DNA from: Branchiostoma floridae
Lineage: Eukaryota; Chordata; Leptocardii; Amphioxiformes; Branchiostomatidae
Length of the DNA stretch: 64,000 bases
NCBI RefSeq assembly: GCF_000003815.2
Contig: NC_049984.1
Span: 3,057,897 to 3,121,896, forward strand
Reading direction: 5' to 3'
The notes beneath the pieces are model-generated. The model ran no database searches. It was given only the letters and a program-made list of their open reading frames with translations, and was not told the DNA's origin. The position numbers were made by a program, and so were the translations under genes. Below, in pieces: positions 22,907 through 34,042 of the stretch; positions within the stretch are counted from its first letter, which is position 1, and every line of letters begins with the position of its first letter.

Positions 22907-23636
22907 CAGGGCTCGAAATACCACATGCATATGCAAGTTTGTGCATGTAAAATTGGTGTGGTGCAAGTAAGTTTGGACCAAACTTGCACCAGTGCAAGTT
23001 ACTTTTATCCACTAATATCTGACTTTAAAAAAAGCTTACACACACCAAGAATATTGTCTGCCATTGAAAGGTAAAAGAAAACAACACTGAATAAAAAAAT
23101 AGCCTAAATTTGTTATTTCTAAACTTGGTTAGACATCCAGGTAAACAAAATTTGAAGACAATTCCATCTCTATAATGCTAATAATTCCTATGGTGTTGTC
23201 TTAAGTTGATTTGCATATGAGTAAATACATTTTGCATACAATTTAGTGACTTTGATATGATCAACTGGATTTTCCAGTTATATGTGTTTGTATTGAGTTG
23301 TTCTAGCAATGGTTAGGAATAGTGATGGAAGTCACTCGAAGAGTCCAGAAGAAATCTATTGATCTTATCAAGTTGTAGACATTGAATTGTCTTAAATTAA
23401 GCCTAAATTCACATTTGTTGTACAATTTGAAATCCAAAATAAAATACGCTTTGGAAAACAAATATCCAAACATGAGGTCTTTATGTATCCCCATCTATTT
23501 GCAAATTTTCAGAAGAAGAATAAAGGGTTAACAGTTCACTATTTTGGGTTGTGCAAGTAAGTTTCTTTTGGTGCAAGTTACCTTTGGCTTAACTTGCACT
23601 GGTGCAAGTTGACTGAAAAGTGTATTTCGAGCCCTG
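22907..23636. mobile_element. CAGGG-ended TIR element (CTCGAAATAC family), 5-bp TSD
   Basis: Begins CAGGGCTCGAAATACC and ends GTGTATTTCGAGCCCTG, 730 bp, flanked by CTAAA at 22902-22906 and 23637-23641. The word GTGCAAGT or its complement recurs at both ends. No transposase ORF. Confidence 0.8.
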
Positions 23637-23641
23637 CTAAA

Positions 23642-23793
23642 TACTTAAAGGGAAATGGCATATAAAATCTTGGATACCTTTCTATCTAGCAAAAGTGGAC
23701 CACAGATGAGTGAGATTTGCAAGCAGTTTGTTATAAAGAGTAAACTTCTGGCCACATAATATAACATGTATAAACATGTTTAAAACAGAAAGT
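23642..23793. other. Non-coding spacer up to the LINE target site
   Basis: No gene seen. The LINE TSD starts at 23794. Confidence 0.4.
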
Positions 23794-23874
23794 CACACAG
23801 CTGAGTAAAGTAAAGGCACTCGTCGGTCTCGCAGGACCATGAGTAGTACTACATATAATTTCTACACAATGTAC

Positions 23875-24720
23875 TTATTGTTTGTTTTTGCGTATACGTT
23901 TTGACCTTTTGTGTTCTGATGCAAGTCTCTGCTTTTCTTCCCCCCGTTTTAGTCCCTCCTTGACTCCCTGTTTCCAACCAGTTCTGTTTGCTGCAAGTGT
24001 CTCCCAACTGTCAATGTTCATGTCGAGGGCTTTCAAGTCCCGTTTGATAACATCCTTAAAGCGTAGGTGGGGACGACCACGGGTTCTTGTCCCAGTAGCC
24101 AGTTCACTGTACAATAAGTCCTTTGGGATCCTCCCATCTGGCATACGGCACACATGACCAAGCCAGCGAAGTCTTCGCTGCGTCAGCAGCGTGAACATAC
24201 TAGGAATATTAGCACGTGTAAGTACATCTACATTGGTGACATAATCACTCCACTTGATATGAAGAATTCTACGCAAGCAACGCATGTGAAATGTGTTAAG
24301 TTTCCTTTCCTGACTTGTGTATAGGGACCATGTTTCGCTGCCATAAAGCAGAACACTGAGCACACACGCCCTATAAACAGCAATCTTTGTGTGTATTGTA
24401 AGTTTCTGATTTCCCCAGACTCTCTTTTGTAGTCTGGCAAAAGTAGTTGCTGCTCGTCCTATTTTACAATTTATTTCAGCTTCCAGGGAAAGGTTGTCTG
24501 TCACAGTGGACCCTAGGTAAGTAAACTTGGGAACCACTTCTAACTCATAATTGTTGATGGTGACTGCTGGGGGGTGGTCGACTCCCTGGCCCATCACTTG
24601 TGTTTTCTTTATACTTATGGTCAAGCTGAAGTCCTGACAGGCAGCAGAGAATTTGTCCAACAGTGTTTGTAGCTTGTTCACAGAGTGAGCTGCCAGTGCA
24701 GCATCATCTGCAAATAGAAG
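23875..24720 (-). pseudogene. LINE reverse transcriptase, C-terminal part
   Basis: Begins LLFADDAALA at the junction, giving the catalytic FADD (24703-24714), then continues open for about 280 codons. It has the thumb region with FTYLGSTVTDN and LYGSETWSLY and a conserved tail LRWLGHVCRMPDGRIPKDLL, GRPHLRFKDVIKRDLKALD. Ends ...RIRKNKQ. Open reading frames in both halves argue for a fairly recent insertion. Taken with the plus-strand half, all core RT motifs are present, but the inversion makes the copy non-functional. Confidence 0.88.
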
Positions 24721-26069
24721 GCGCTCTCCTCAACAAACCTTCAAGTGAAAATGCTGAGCAGAGGTGGAGTTACCTCAGAGACACACTCCACCGTACAGCG
24801 TTAGGTGTCTTTGGAAGAAAGCAGGGAAAGACCCAAGATTGGTTTGAGGAGTACGCAAGTGAACTAAATGTGGTCATTGAAGAAAAGCGTACAGCACTTC
24901 TAGAGCATAAGCGCGCACCCAGTCAGCTAACCTTGCAGGCCCTGAGAACTGCCAGGAGCAAAGTCCAGCGCATGGCTCGACAGTGTGCAAACAAATTCTG
25001 GCTTGATCTTTGCAAAAGCATTCAGTCTTCAGCGGAAACAGGCAACATCCGCGGTATGTACGAGGGGATAAAGAAAGCCATTGGACCAACACAAAATCGC
25101 TCCGCACCTCTTAAGTCTCTGTCTGGTGAAACAATTACTGACAGAGGGAAGCAGATGGAACGGTGGCTAGAACATTATTCAGAGCTGTATGCAAGGGAAA
25201 ATTCCATAAATGAGACAGCACTGGACAGCATCGAGACTCTGTCCGTTTTGTGGGAACTGGATGCAGTACCAACATTGGAGGAGATGAGCAAAGCCATCGA
25301 CAGCCTGCGCTCAGGTAAAGCACCTGGTATGGACGGAATACCTCCTGAGGTCATCAAGAGTGCTAAAGGTGTACTGCTGCCTGAACTGCATGATATACTG
25401 TGTAAATGCTGGGAGGAGGGAGAGATACCACAGGACATGAAAGACTCAAACATTGTCACATTATACAAAAATAAAGGAGATAGAAGCGATTGTAATAATT
25501 ATCGCGGAATTTCCTTACTCAGTATTGTGGGGAAAATCTTTGCACGGGTGGTCCTAGGTCGGCTGCAGCGACTTGCTGACAGAGTGTATCCGGAGTCCCA
25601 ATGTGGCTTCAGGTCAGAGCGTTCCACCATTGATATGATATTCTCCCTACGACAGTTACAAGAAAAATGCAGAGAACAGAGACAACCTCTTTATATTGCT
25701 TTTATAGATCTAACAAAAGCTTTTGATCTCGTCAGCAGAGATGGCCTATTCAAAATACTTGTCAAGATCGGATGCCCTCCGAAACTTCTCAGGATGATCC
25801 AGTCCTTTCACACAGGTATGAAAGGAGTTGTCCAGTTTGATGGATCGTCCTCTGAAGCTTTCGACATTCGCAGTGGGGTAAAGCAGGGCTGCGTATTGGC
25901 CCCAACCCTGTTCGGAATTTTCTTTGCAGTAATGCTGAAACATGCTTTCGGCTCTTCAACTGAAGGAGTGTATCTCCACACCAGGTCAGATGGGAAACTT
26001 TTCAACTTGGCCAGACTTAAAGCCAAAACCAAAGTCCGTGAAGTACTTATCAGAGACCTTCTATTTGCA
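24721..26069 (+). pseudogene. LINE reverse transcriptase, inverted upstream part
   Basis: Open throughout in one frame. It holds the linker after the endonuclease (from about 24780) and RT fingers/palm: YKNKGDRSDCNNYRGISLL at about 25465-25521, the first catalytic Asp in AFIDLTKAFD (25698-25727), and SGVKQGCVLAPTLFGIFF near 25871-25924. It breaks off in the word LLFA just before the catalytic DD. RT copies LINE RNA at the nick during target-primed integration. The plus-strand ORF appears to start at 24663, but its first residues are antisense to the other half. The clade is not assigned; it resembles RTs widely annotated as jockey- or RTE-like in marine animals. Confidence 0.88.
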
Positions 26070-26079
26070 CACAGCTGAG

Positions 26080-27297
26080 GCACTACTTTTAAGGGCACCA
26101 GCTGGTGGTACATAACAGAGACCTACCATCTGCATTTGAACTTGAACTAGTCTAAACAGATTCACACAGGATCAAATGCTTCAGACCTACCATTCAAGAC
26201 AGGGGAACTAGCAATCATATGACTAGCAGGCGGACCGAGGTTTAAATAACTTATGACTCTACGATCAATAGGAGGTCAATTAAGTCTCACTCCAGATGTT
26301 TCCTATGAATGTAATATATCGTTATCGCTCGCTGATATCGCCTACCCTTCTTGTTTTTGCAGGAATCGCACTTTCAAATGTTTTGTGCAGCAAAAACGTG
26401 CTTAGACTGCAAAATAAAAATCAAAGTAGAGTGGACTCATTCCTCAAGATAGAGACAGTTACCAATAAAACTGATGGATATTATTATACCTTCTAATACT
26501 GATATTGTGTATATATGAACTATGATCAACAAAGAATAATATTCTCTAAACATACCTTTTTATTCTAATCATTACCGGTATCACAAAAGACAACAGAAAA
26601 CAGATAATAATATTTGCATAATAAACAACCCTGATAGACATGTCCATGGTCTTACTACGGAGATTGTAGTGGTCTTTGAATATCAGATACATTCGTCGTC
26701 GTATCCATTCAATGTAAACTGAAATGTGCAGACATATCATTTGAGAAATAAATAATTCACTGTCGTCTATAAACTTTGTCACGATATGTCATTCTAGTAG
26801 ATACGTGTAAATGATCTTCTTATTCCAACACTTGGTTTCAAGATTATAACGTATATGTATGATCTCAAATGTCACAGAAACTGGTTTATCAATTTCCGTG
26901 TTTGTCCACTTTCTGTAAGCTATCATGCCTTAATCAATTTTCCTGATAACATTTGGGAAAGACAATACACAGGTGTGCATTACACAATGTCATAATCCTT
27001 GTAATATACTAGTACCTGTTAAGTCTGTCAATGTGTAGCCACAAACGACACGCAGGGGATGGCTATTGAAGATAAAAATCAAGGGGGGATAAGTTTGGCC
27101 TAAGTGGGATGCCAGACCCCCTCCCCCCAAGGGAAATTTTGGCCCTAAAACCTTCCAGGTGGCCTGGGGAGGCCCTGGGAAACATTTTGGCATCCAGGCT
27201 AGGTTAATCATAGACTAGGGAGGGTTTCCTTAAAATTACCACCCACCCCCCCACCCCCCAGGCCAGAAAATCCCTTTAAACCTGAAAAATTTTCAGC
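26080..27297. other. Non-coding, with poly-C tracts at the right
   Basis: No gene found. C-rich low-complexity sequence occupies about 27115-27310. Confidence 0.4.
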
Positions 27298-27304
27298 CCC
27301 CCCC

Positions 27305-27516
27305 CCCCCCCCCCAATATCAAACTACAGCAGATACACATTGATGCTTTGAAGTTAAAGAGGGCACTTCCAAGACACTTCAACACTTACTTAGAACCCAA
27401 GTCTTAGGTTCCCCCCCCCCCCAATATCAAACTACAGCAGATACACATTGATGCTTTGAAGTTAAAGAGGGCACTTCCAAGACACTTCAACACTTACTTA
27501 GAACCCAAGTCTTAGG
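27305..27516. repeat. Perfect tandem duplication of ~105 bp led by poly-C
   Basis: From the C-run at about 27305 a block starting ccaatatcaaactacagc and ending cccaagtcttaggt is repeated after a second C-run at 27411, apparently without a mismatch. Confidence 0.85.
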
Positions 27517-28560
27517 TCCCTATCTTTCTCCTACCCTTATCATGTGTGGTAAGAGCATGTTTGCTTTCTCTACTTGCTACTGTGTTGAAGGATGGGGGAA
27601 CCTGATACCCAGTTGTTACTGACATGGCACTGCTACTATTATGTACTGTACTCTAAACATGACAAGCAACCCTGTACAGTGAGCGTTATGCCCATTGAAT
27701 CTATGTAACTACCAGTACTCTGTTTATCTTGGTTTAATGCATGTTGGCTTTTGAGTACTTTGCTAACATACCGTACCCTCCCTAAATGCGGATTTCCCCT
27801 AACTCCTGTCTAAATAAGCAAACGGGAGAGACGCTCTGTAAGCAAGCGGCCTACTTCTAACCACACTACGATTTCCTAGTGACTAACAGTCTGTAAACAG
27901 TAAGTCCTTCATTCTATAACGGTTAACCAACACAAACCTACACAGGAGTTTGGAGGCTGGGTAAGGCCAGCAATTCTGTATTTTTACAACACCATTATAT
28001 ATCAAATTTCCAGGCAAGGAAATCAAACTTTCAAATCTGTATCATTATGATATTATGTATATAGGACTACAAGGCATGCAAGCTATTTCAGTATGCAGTT
28101 TCTCTGTTGCTGCTTACTTGGTTATGATACTGTAAACTTTCCATCTTAGAAAATCGTTCTTATCTATTTACTTATCATGATAGTAAATGTCAAGGAGGTT
28201 TTTGACCTTTCGAAGGTATTATTATTAGCATATTTACAAATCGCCTAAGGCCTTTTGTAATCCATTTATCAACAGTGGCAAACACTACTGAAATTTTAAT
28301 CACAAAGACCAAGACATATATTTCCAGAAGCCAACAGAAATGAAAAAGACAGTCGGATACTTTGATGTCATTTTAGGATGCGCATTCGTTTTCCACAGAA
28401 GTGACCGAAGCGGGCCAAATTACAAAACTCAATAACTGTAATCCACTATAGATTGCAAAAGATTGACCAAATTACTGTAGATCTGCATAAATTGGTAGGA
28501 AAGTGGGCTGTGTGCAAGTGGCGATTATTGTTATAGGGGGTCATTTATAAGCTACAATTT
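27517..28560. other. Non-coding, nothing recognised
   Basis: No ORF or repeat that I can support. Confidence 0.35.
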
Positions 28561-28566
28561 ACATAA

Positions 28567-28932
28567 GGCCACACCGATTTAATTTCTTGGTTCACGGATT
28601 CGCTCGCTCCAATTTTTTGGAAAAAAAAATAAAAATAAAAATTACCACTCAGCAAATTTTCACCATTAATGAAACCATTCACCAACTTTCTGGTGTAGCA
28701 AATTGGCCTTTATATTATAAGCTCCTTAAAATGTGGGTACAGGTGCTGTTACTGTACAAAAATAGTGTTTTTGTACTTTTTTCAAGCTGAAACCTTTTTT
28801 CTTTATGTTTTGGATTAGCCATTACCTTTGCCCCAACCATTTTACAATTTTTATTTTTATTTTTATTTCGCCCTCTCGCTCCATATTTTTTATGAAAAAA
28901 TCCGTGAACCAAGAAATTAAATTGGTGTGGCC
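28567..28932. mobile_element. PIF/Harbinger-like MITE, TAA target site
   Basis: 366 bp with about 34-bp inverted ends: GGCCACACCGATTTAATTTC / GAAATTAAATTGGTGTGGCC, continuing into ttggttcacggatt / aatccgtgaaccaa. TAA lies on both sides (28564-28566, 28933-28935). Short ORFs inside are spurious. Confidence 0.8.
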
Positions 28933-28935
28933 TAA

Positions 28936-29542
28936 ATGGGGTAAGTGTCCTTTTTTTCCCTTTCTACAATTTTCACTATTAGAGTAGAATGTTTCCTTTT
29001 TGCTATGCATATAGTGAAGTCAGAATAGCCTCAGGTAAAATATTTCTATACTCCCTTGACCTATTTAATCAAAATCATTTAACCCTTGGTAACTCACTGC
29101 TATGCAAAATATTTCGTCTGGTGGTCTGTCTGGGGTTGATAACTTCGTAGAAGAGTTCATGAGACAAAACAGTTTTATATATTCATAATATTCTATAAAT
29201 ACTACAATGCCATGATTTTAATCATGATACACAAGCTAGTTTCCTTGCACAAAGCCATACAAACTTTTATAAGCCATTTACAATATCTAACGCCAATTTG
29301 ACAAGGAAGTGAAATCAAAAAGTTGAGAAATGAACACTGACCCTTAACTTTCGACAAAACATTTGCGAATTACATTTCGCTGATTTAATAATAAATTTGC
29401 ACCACTCAAAATATATTCTAGAGAAAACTTGGAACCACTCCAAAATAATTTGTAACCCCCAAAATGAGAACTGATATCATTTCTCTGGGTTAGCAAGCTA
29501 TCTTTCTAAACCAGTGAATACCTCTTAAGCTCTTTACACCTT
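28936..29542. other. Non-coding, nothing recognised
   Basis: AT-rich. No gene or repeat recognised. Confidence 0.35.
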
Positions 29543-29610
29543 AAATATGTAAACAGTATATTAGAATTTCTTATTAACAACAACAACAGGAATATACTGT
29601 TTACATATTT
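29543..29610. repeat. Inverted repeat, 19-bp arms
   Basis: AAATATGTAAACAGTATAT at 29543-29561 pairs perfectly with ATATACTGTTTACATATTT at 29592-29610. Confidence 0.8.
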
Positions 29611-29856
29611 GTTGTTATATTCCACTAAATATGACAACAAAAGTATTATAACGTTAATTTCCTAACAAAAGAACAACACAATTAAACCTACCTGTGATTC
29701 AAACCGGGCCGGGCCTGGAACAAAAAAATACAAACAAACGTAAGATTTAGAAAAAATGGGAGGCTATACTCAAGGAAATGCTTAATACGAGTATTATAAA
29801 GACTGCGAGGAAATATAAGATTTTTTATGTATCTATTATTCCGGCGCAATGCGTAC

Positions 29857-30106
29857 CCGAGCTCTCAGTCCTGACCGCTCCCACCGACCCATCCTTCCGT
29901 AGCGCAACGCTCTCCCCGCCGGTAAACTGGAAGCACTCTTTCCTGCATCTCCTCCAGTCGTCCTGTAACGATTTGGCACACTGGTAACACATCGCCCAGG
30001 CTTGCTCCTCGTTAATCGGCGCTCCAAAAGCCCTGAGAATCTCCTCCAAACTGAATACATCCTTCTCGGAGCGACCGCCGTCGCCTGCTACCGGACTGGT
30101 CGCCAT
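29857..30106 (-). CDS. spire: spire, first coding exon (N-terminus and start of the KIND domain)
   Basis: Spire nucleates actin filaments through tandem WH2 motifs and binds formins through its N-terminal KIND domain, acting on vesicles and at the cortex. This exon starts MATSPVAGDGGRSEKD and continues FSLEEILRAFGAPINEEQAW then AMCYQCAKSL, the signature start of the Spire KIND domain (about residues 17-47). The best donor is TCGG|GTACGC, ending the exon at 29857 (250 nt, phase 1). The ATG at 30106 lies in AAGATGGCGAC, a good initiation context; the ORF is open upstream to a GTG at 30124. The rest of KIND, WH2, the Spir box and the FYVE-like zinc finger are not in this window downstream; they must lie below position 1 or in gaps. 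Assignment to spire is confident, exon ends less so. Confidence 0.82.
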
Positions 30107-30290
30107 CTTGTTCGAATCTGACACGTCACGTGACCACCATCAAATTTAGCCGCCGGGCCGCTGTTGTTGTTTACAAACTCGTCAGCCAATCACGGCGCGG
30201 GATTTTGAAAGCTGAGTAAACATTGCGTCATGATGTCAGGGGCGCGCCCACATGGCGCGAAAAGGACGGAGTCCGAATAAGTGAAAGTGA
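30107..30290 (-). promoter_or_regulatory. Probable spire promoter
   Basis: GC-rich stretch just upstream of the spire ATG with an E-box CACGTGAC (30125-30133), an inverted CCAAT box (gccaatca, about 30184), E2F-like ggcgcggga and ggcgcgaaaa (about 30195 and 30254) and a CRE-like tgcgtcatgatgtca (about 30224). The ATG context AAGATGGCG also resembles a YY1 site. Motifs were read by eye; no TATA box. Confidence 0.5.
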
Positions 30291-30403
30291 TTGCGTAATT
30301 TCTGAGTCATACTACAAGGAGGAGGCATGACCTGATGATGTTATTCCATAACAACAAAATAGTTTTCAATCATACAGAAAACGGATACAAATGTCATCGA
30401 AAG

Positions 30404-31292
30404 TAACATCCATTGGCATAATACCGGTCGGTTTACTGCAATTTCTCAAGCAATGCTAATTTGGCAAATGATCAACGCATCATTTTCTCCAGTTACATGT
30501 TGCTGTTACAGCTTACCTTTGCCACTTCTTCTGTGTAAATTATTTTGTCTCTCTGGTCCTGCTAAAAACATAATATCGTAATTGGAACACACCGCGGAAT
30601 TGCACGGAGAACGGGCGCGTGGTTGGAAGGGGGTGCACTATACCGGTCGAACGAAACACGGCACAATTAACTGCCGCTATGTACCTTTATTCATCCTCTG
30701 TTGTTCCTTTCTTTCCTGTTAGTAGTTGCACAAAACAAAAATCTGCATGAGCATACAAAAAGTCATGAGAAAATGGGCGTATACTGACAAGAATTTTCAT
30801 TTAATTTTGGTCCGTCACAACCGCTATGACGTAAAACTTTACTGCTGGCCGTAGCATTGAAAATGGCGGGAAAATGGCGGCGTACGTTCAATTTGACCCA
30901 TTCAGCCGTAGATCCGGGCGATAATGCAACGGTTCCTCACACTTTTACACGAGTTGTAGGTCACCAAAAGAAATTCAAGATTGCTGTTGAATCATGCTCG
31001 TCTTGTGCCGTGAGCACATGTGATTATTATCTACAAATCTGGCGATGAACGTGACAGTGTGTTTGTCCCACGACGAGCTCGCCTGCCCCGAAAATGACCT
31101 GAAAACTTTTGGCCTTGTTGTCTTCGAATGAATTGTTATCGATGCTTTGTAAATTATGTATTGGACACCTAGATGTCTGAAGTGTGCATACCTCAGAAAT
31201 AACTATTGTTGCTTGTGTAGATCTCTTTAAGTTCCACTATTTTTAATCGACCGGTATAAGGCTTATGACCGGTATTATGCCAATGCATGTTA
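30404..31292. mobile_element. TIR element, 889 bp, upstream of spire
   Basis: TAACATCCATTGGCATAATA (30404 on) and its complement ending TTATGCCAATGCATGTTA at 31292 form 26-bp inverted ends with one mismatch. The word GACCGGTAT recurs inside (about 30421, 30641, 31250, 31267). No transposase. The TSD is not clear (TA-rich edges). The 63-codon ORF at 30857, with two aaaatggcgg words, lies inside and is not accepted as a gene. Confidence 0.55.
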
Positions 31293-31461
31293 GATTCCAA
31301 GTCAAAGAAGAAGCTATGAAAGAACAAAAATTATTTAATATACTATACTCCATGTGCCGTCCTGATGGGGTCACAGGTTGCATGAGTGCTGCAATGCGTG
31401 TATTCTGACAGCACAGCAAGAATCAAATATCCGAAAATAGTTTCATCAGGTTGGTAGAACA

Positions 31462-31546
31462 TAGGATGAAGGAGAATTCTTTGTACACAACCAGTAAGCT
31501 ATGTAAGTACCCACTGGTTGGGTACAAAGAATTCTCCTTCATCCTA
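31462..31546. repeat. Hairpin with ~34-bp arms
   Basis: TAGGATGAAGGAGAATTC then tttgtac and aaccagt pair with actggtt, gtacaaa and GAATTCTCCTTCATCCTA. The loop is about 16 bp. Confidence 0.8.
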
Positions 31547-33364
31547 AGAATACAAATACTTTGTCACAGGCACACGTGCGTAAGGCTAATTCACCTCTAT
31601 TCGTTTCTAACCTATATTCGTTGGTTTTAGGTATTTAAGAATATCAAGGTGTCGGGCCGTGGTTTCAAAATGCAACGTTTTAGAAATAATGCAGTTCATC
31701 TGTTTGAAACCACCATTCGTCAACTTGAAATCCCTAAAAAAAAATTTTTTTAAACAACGTATTTAGGCTACCCCGTGGATAAAGGTGAACTTGCGTTATA
31801 CTCTGGAAGCAGAGATTGGGCTCTGGTTTTGACGTCTCTTTAGGTGTTTTTGTTGGGCTTTCTTTTTTGTCAGGTTTTCTTCTCTTTTTTTTTTTTTTTT
31901 TGTCCTACAGACAAAAGAAAAAAAACAACCAGATCATGACAAAACGGCAAGCACACAAGAAACGCTTAAAACGGTGTCAACTGAAAACTACTCGGAGCCT
32001 AACATCTGCTTGGAGGGTAGATGCGATCACGTTTGAGTTTCTTCACCAGTGTTGCTATGTGTGTATTCTTACTCTCCAGGCAGAGATTCACTGGTCGGCG
32101 GACTTATAGATAGAAAGCCCGACAAAACCGCATATCAAAAAAAAAAAAATCTCAAAACCCAGCCGGAGCCGAAGCTCTGCTTGTAGAGAAGATGCGGTCA
32201 AATTGAAGTTACATCAGTGCTGCTATCTGGCGAGTGGCTGATGAACTGCAAGCAATGCAGGCATCACAAATAACGAATGACTGAAGACACACCGGGCTAC
32301 AGCACAAGTCATGTTGAAGAGATACAAAAAGAAAGTGTCGTTGGATAAATTCAACTTCTCCTCGCTTTTCTGTTAAAGTGGAGATAAAAGAACAAATATG
32401 TTTTATGATCGATGGTATGTCTAGTTGCATTAAGAATATTAATTTTTCTACAGAACTTAGGTGTATGAAATAAAGAAATTGGTTTGTATAACCTTATACA
32501 GTTCATTTCTCTCTACGGTATACAATCTACACTCTACTACAAAATGTCATTCGTCCTCTATTCTATCTAAATTACAGTATACTAGTAATGTAGTCTGCAT
32601 CTGTGTTATACTTTATCTGACCCTTACCTCCGTCATGACCTCAATGAAGCATTGCTTGTAGCTCTCATGTTACTGCAGTTAGCCCACGGCACGGGCAAGA
32701 ATTTGCAATACACTTTTTAATATGAGATTGAATTTACATGTGTATATCGCATTTATTCATTGTTTATTTATTTTATTGATATCTTCAGACGCCTTTTTGA
32801 CAAAATGATTTTTATCAGGGCCCAGGTACACATACAAAATGCATGATGATGATTATGTGTATATCGCATAAAACAGACACATTGTGAAAGGATGGCCAAA
32901 TAAGGATATGAGAACCCCCTGCCTGCTCGCTCGGTGGTATCGCCCGTCATTCAGTAGCGAGCGTCGAGCGGGCACGCTTCTCTGTCTCCTACTACTACTA
33001 GTCCTAGCTGTACCAACGAAGTGTGTTTTTTCCCCACCCGACCCAGCCCTGTGTTGATGATTATATGTTTAATCAATCATTTTGAAAAAAGAGAATTAAA
33101 AATTGAACCGCGGACACTCTGGGCTCCTAGCTTGATTGTGTTTATTGCTGGCATGCAACAAACCCCCACAGGCTCGGTAACTTTATAACATGTCATTGTA
33201 GCCTTTATATAGCGTTTATGTTAAGCATGAAGCATCAAACTCCGCGGACAACAGAAACAAAAAGTTGCCGGAGGTATGTGTTCTCGGAACTCGAGTCCTT
33301 GTTGCGACTCCGCGGAGCTCATCAGGGTAGAGCCCTCCGTATTTCTCTCGCCACGCGTCCTGCC
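31547..33364. other. Non-coding, nothing recognised
   Basis: Homopolymer runs (T at about 31889-31905, A at about 32137). Short ORFs without recognisable features. No gene supported. Confidence 0.35.
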
Positions 33365-33435
33365 GCAGTCGAACCGCAGGTCACCGTAGAACGCGTTATT
33401 CTCTGAAATACGGCTTACGCCGGGTCACTGACTGA

Positions 33436-33944
33436 TCCCGCTGCATGGGTGTAAACTACAGCTTATTTTGCAACAAAGACACCTTAGATATACATAATGT
33501 TTATACTTTTTCGTATCTACAGGATTTTCCCAGCACAGCCATGTGGATATTTATTGCATTGCAAAAGATCAGCCAACGTTGTGGCCCCTCGAAAAAAAAG
33601 CAATTTTCGGTCTGTGTATTTGTGATTATCTTTTCTCCAGTTGGCCGGGACACAATCAGTTTTGTCCACAGTCGGACAGTCCAGTTCCTAACCTTTACAT
33701 TGATACCAAACTTGAAGGGTAAATTTTAGGAGAAACGGTTTTGCCTCCCAAAAAACTACAGCCATGTCAAATTCCCTGGCGTCTTTCTTCGAATGAGAAA
33801 CCACACACACTGATCTTTCACTATGCTTTACAAAACTCAGACATGATGTTTTGACATCATTACGCTTGCACATGAATCCTACTTATTCTGGCTTCTGGAT
33901 AATGTTAGTTTTATTTTGGTGGGTTTCCCGAAATCTTTTTTGAA
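33436..33944 (+). repeat. Copy 1 of an unknown ~500-bp repeat (left arm of an inverted repeat)
   Basis: About nine in ten bases match the complement of 35834-36331. The start encodes MGVNYSLFCNKDTLD and HNVYTFSYLQDFPSTAM; a tract tatactttttcgtatctacag looks like a splice acceptor. It has a direct repeat of gaaacggttttgcc at about 33736 and 33944 around a 207-bp segment absent from copy 2. Similarity outside the arm continues weakly to about 33365 (cagtcgaaccgcag). I do not recognise a protein. Confidence 0.75.
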
Positions 33945-34042
33945 ACGGTTTTGCCCCCAAATTAACTGCGAACATGCGCAAATCACAGTGATGAAGTTTC
34001 AGTCTGGTTGTAGCTACCCAAGCACACTACCCTGCGGACGGA

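Larger units (their letters stand above)
23806..26069 (-). mobile_element. 5'-inverted (twin-primed) LINE insertion with 12-bp TSD
   Basis: The 3' part (23806-24720) is on the minus strand, the upstream part (24721-26069) on the plus strand. Both carry adjoining pieces of one reverse transcriptase. CACACAGCTGAG at 23794-23805 and 26068-26079 is the TSD. The 12 bases CTTCTATTTGCA of the RT gene are present at both breakpoints (26058-26069 and complement of 24709-24720). The 3' tail is a short (CTTTA)n. The copy is 5'-truncated: no endonuclease domain is present. Confidence 0.88.

Noticed and set aside
30857-31048. 63-codon ORF with aaaatggcgg words, considered as a gene divergent from spire
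   Set aside because: It lies inside a TIR element, has no known domain and no convincing splice donor.
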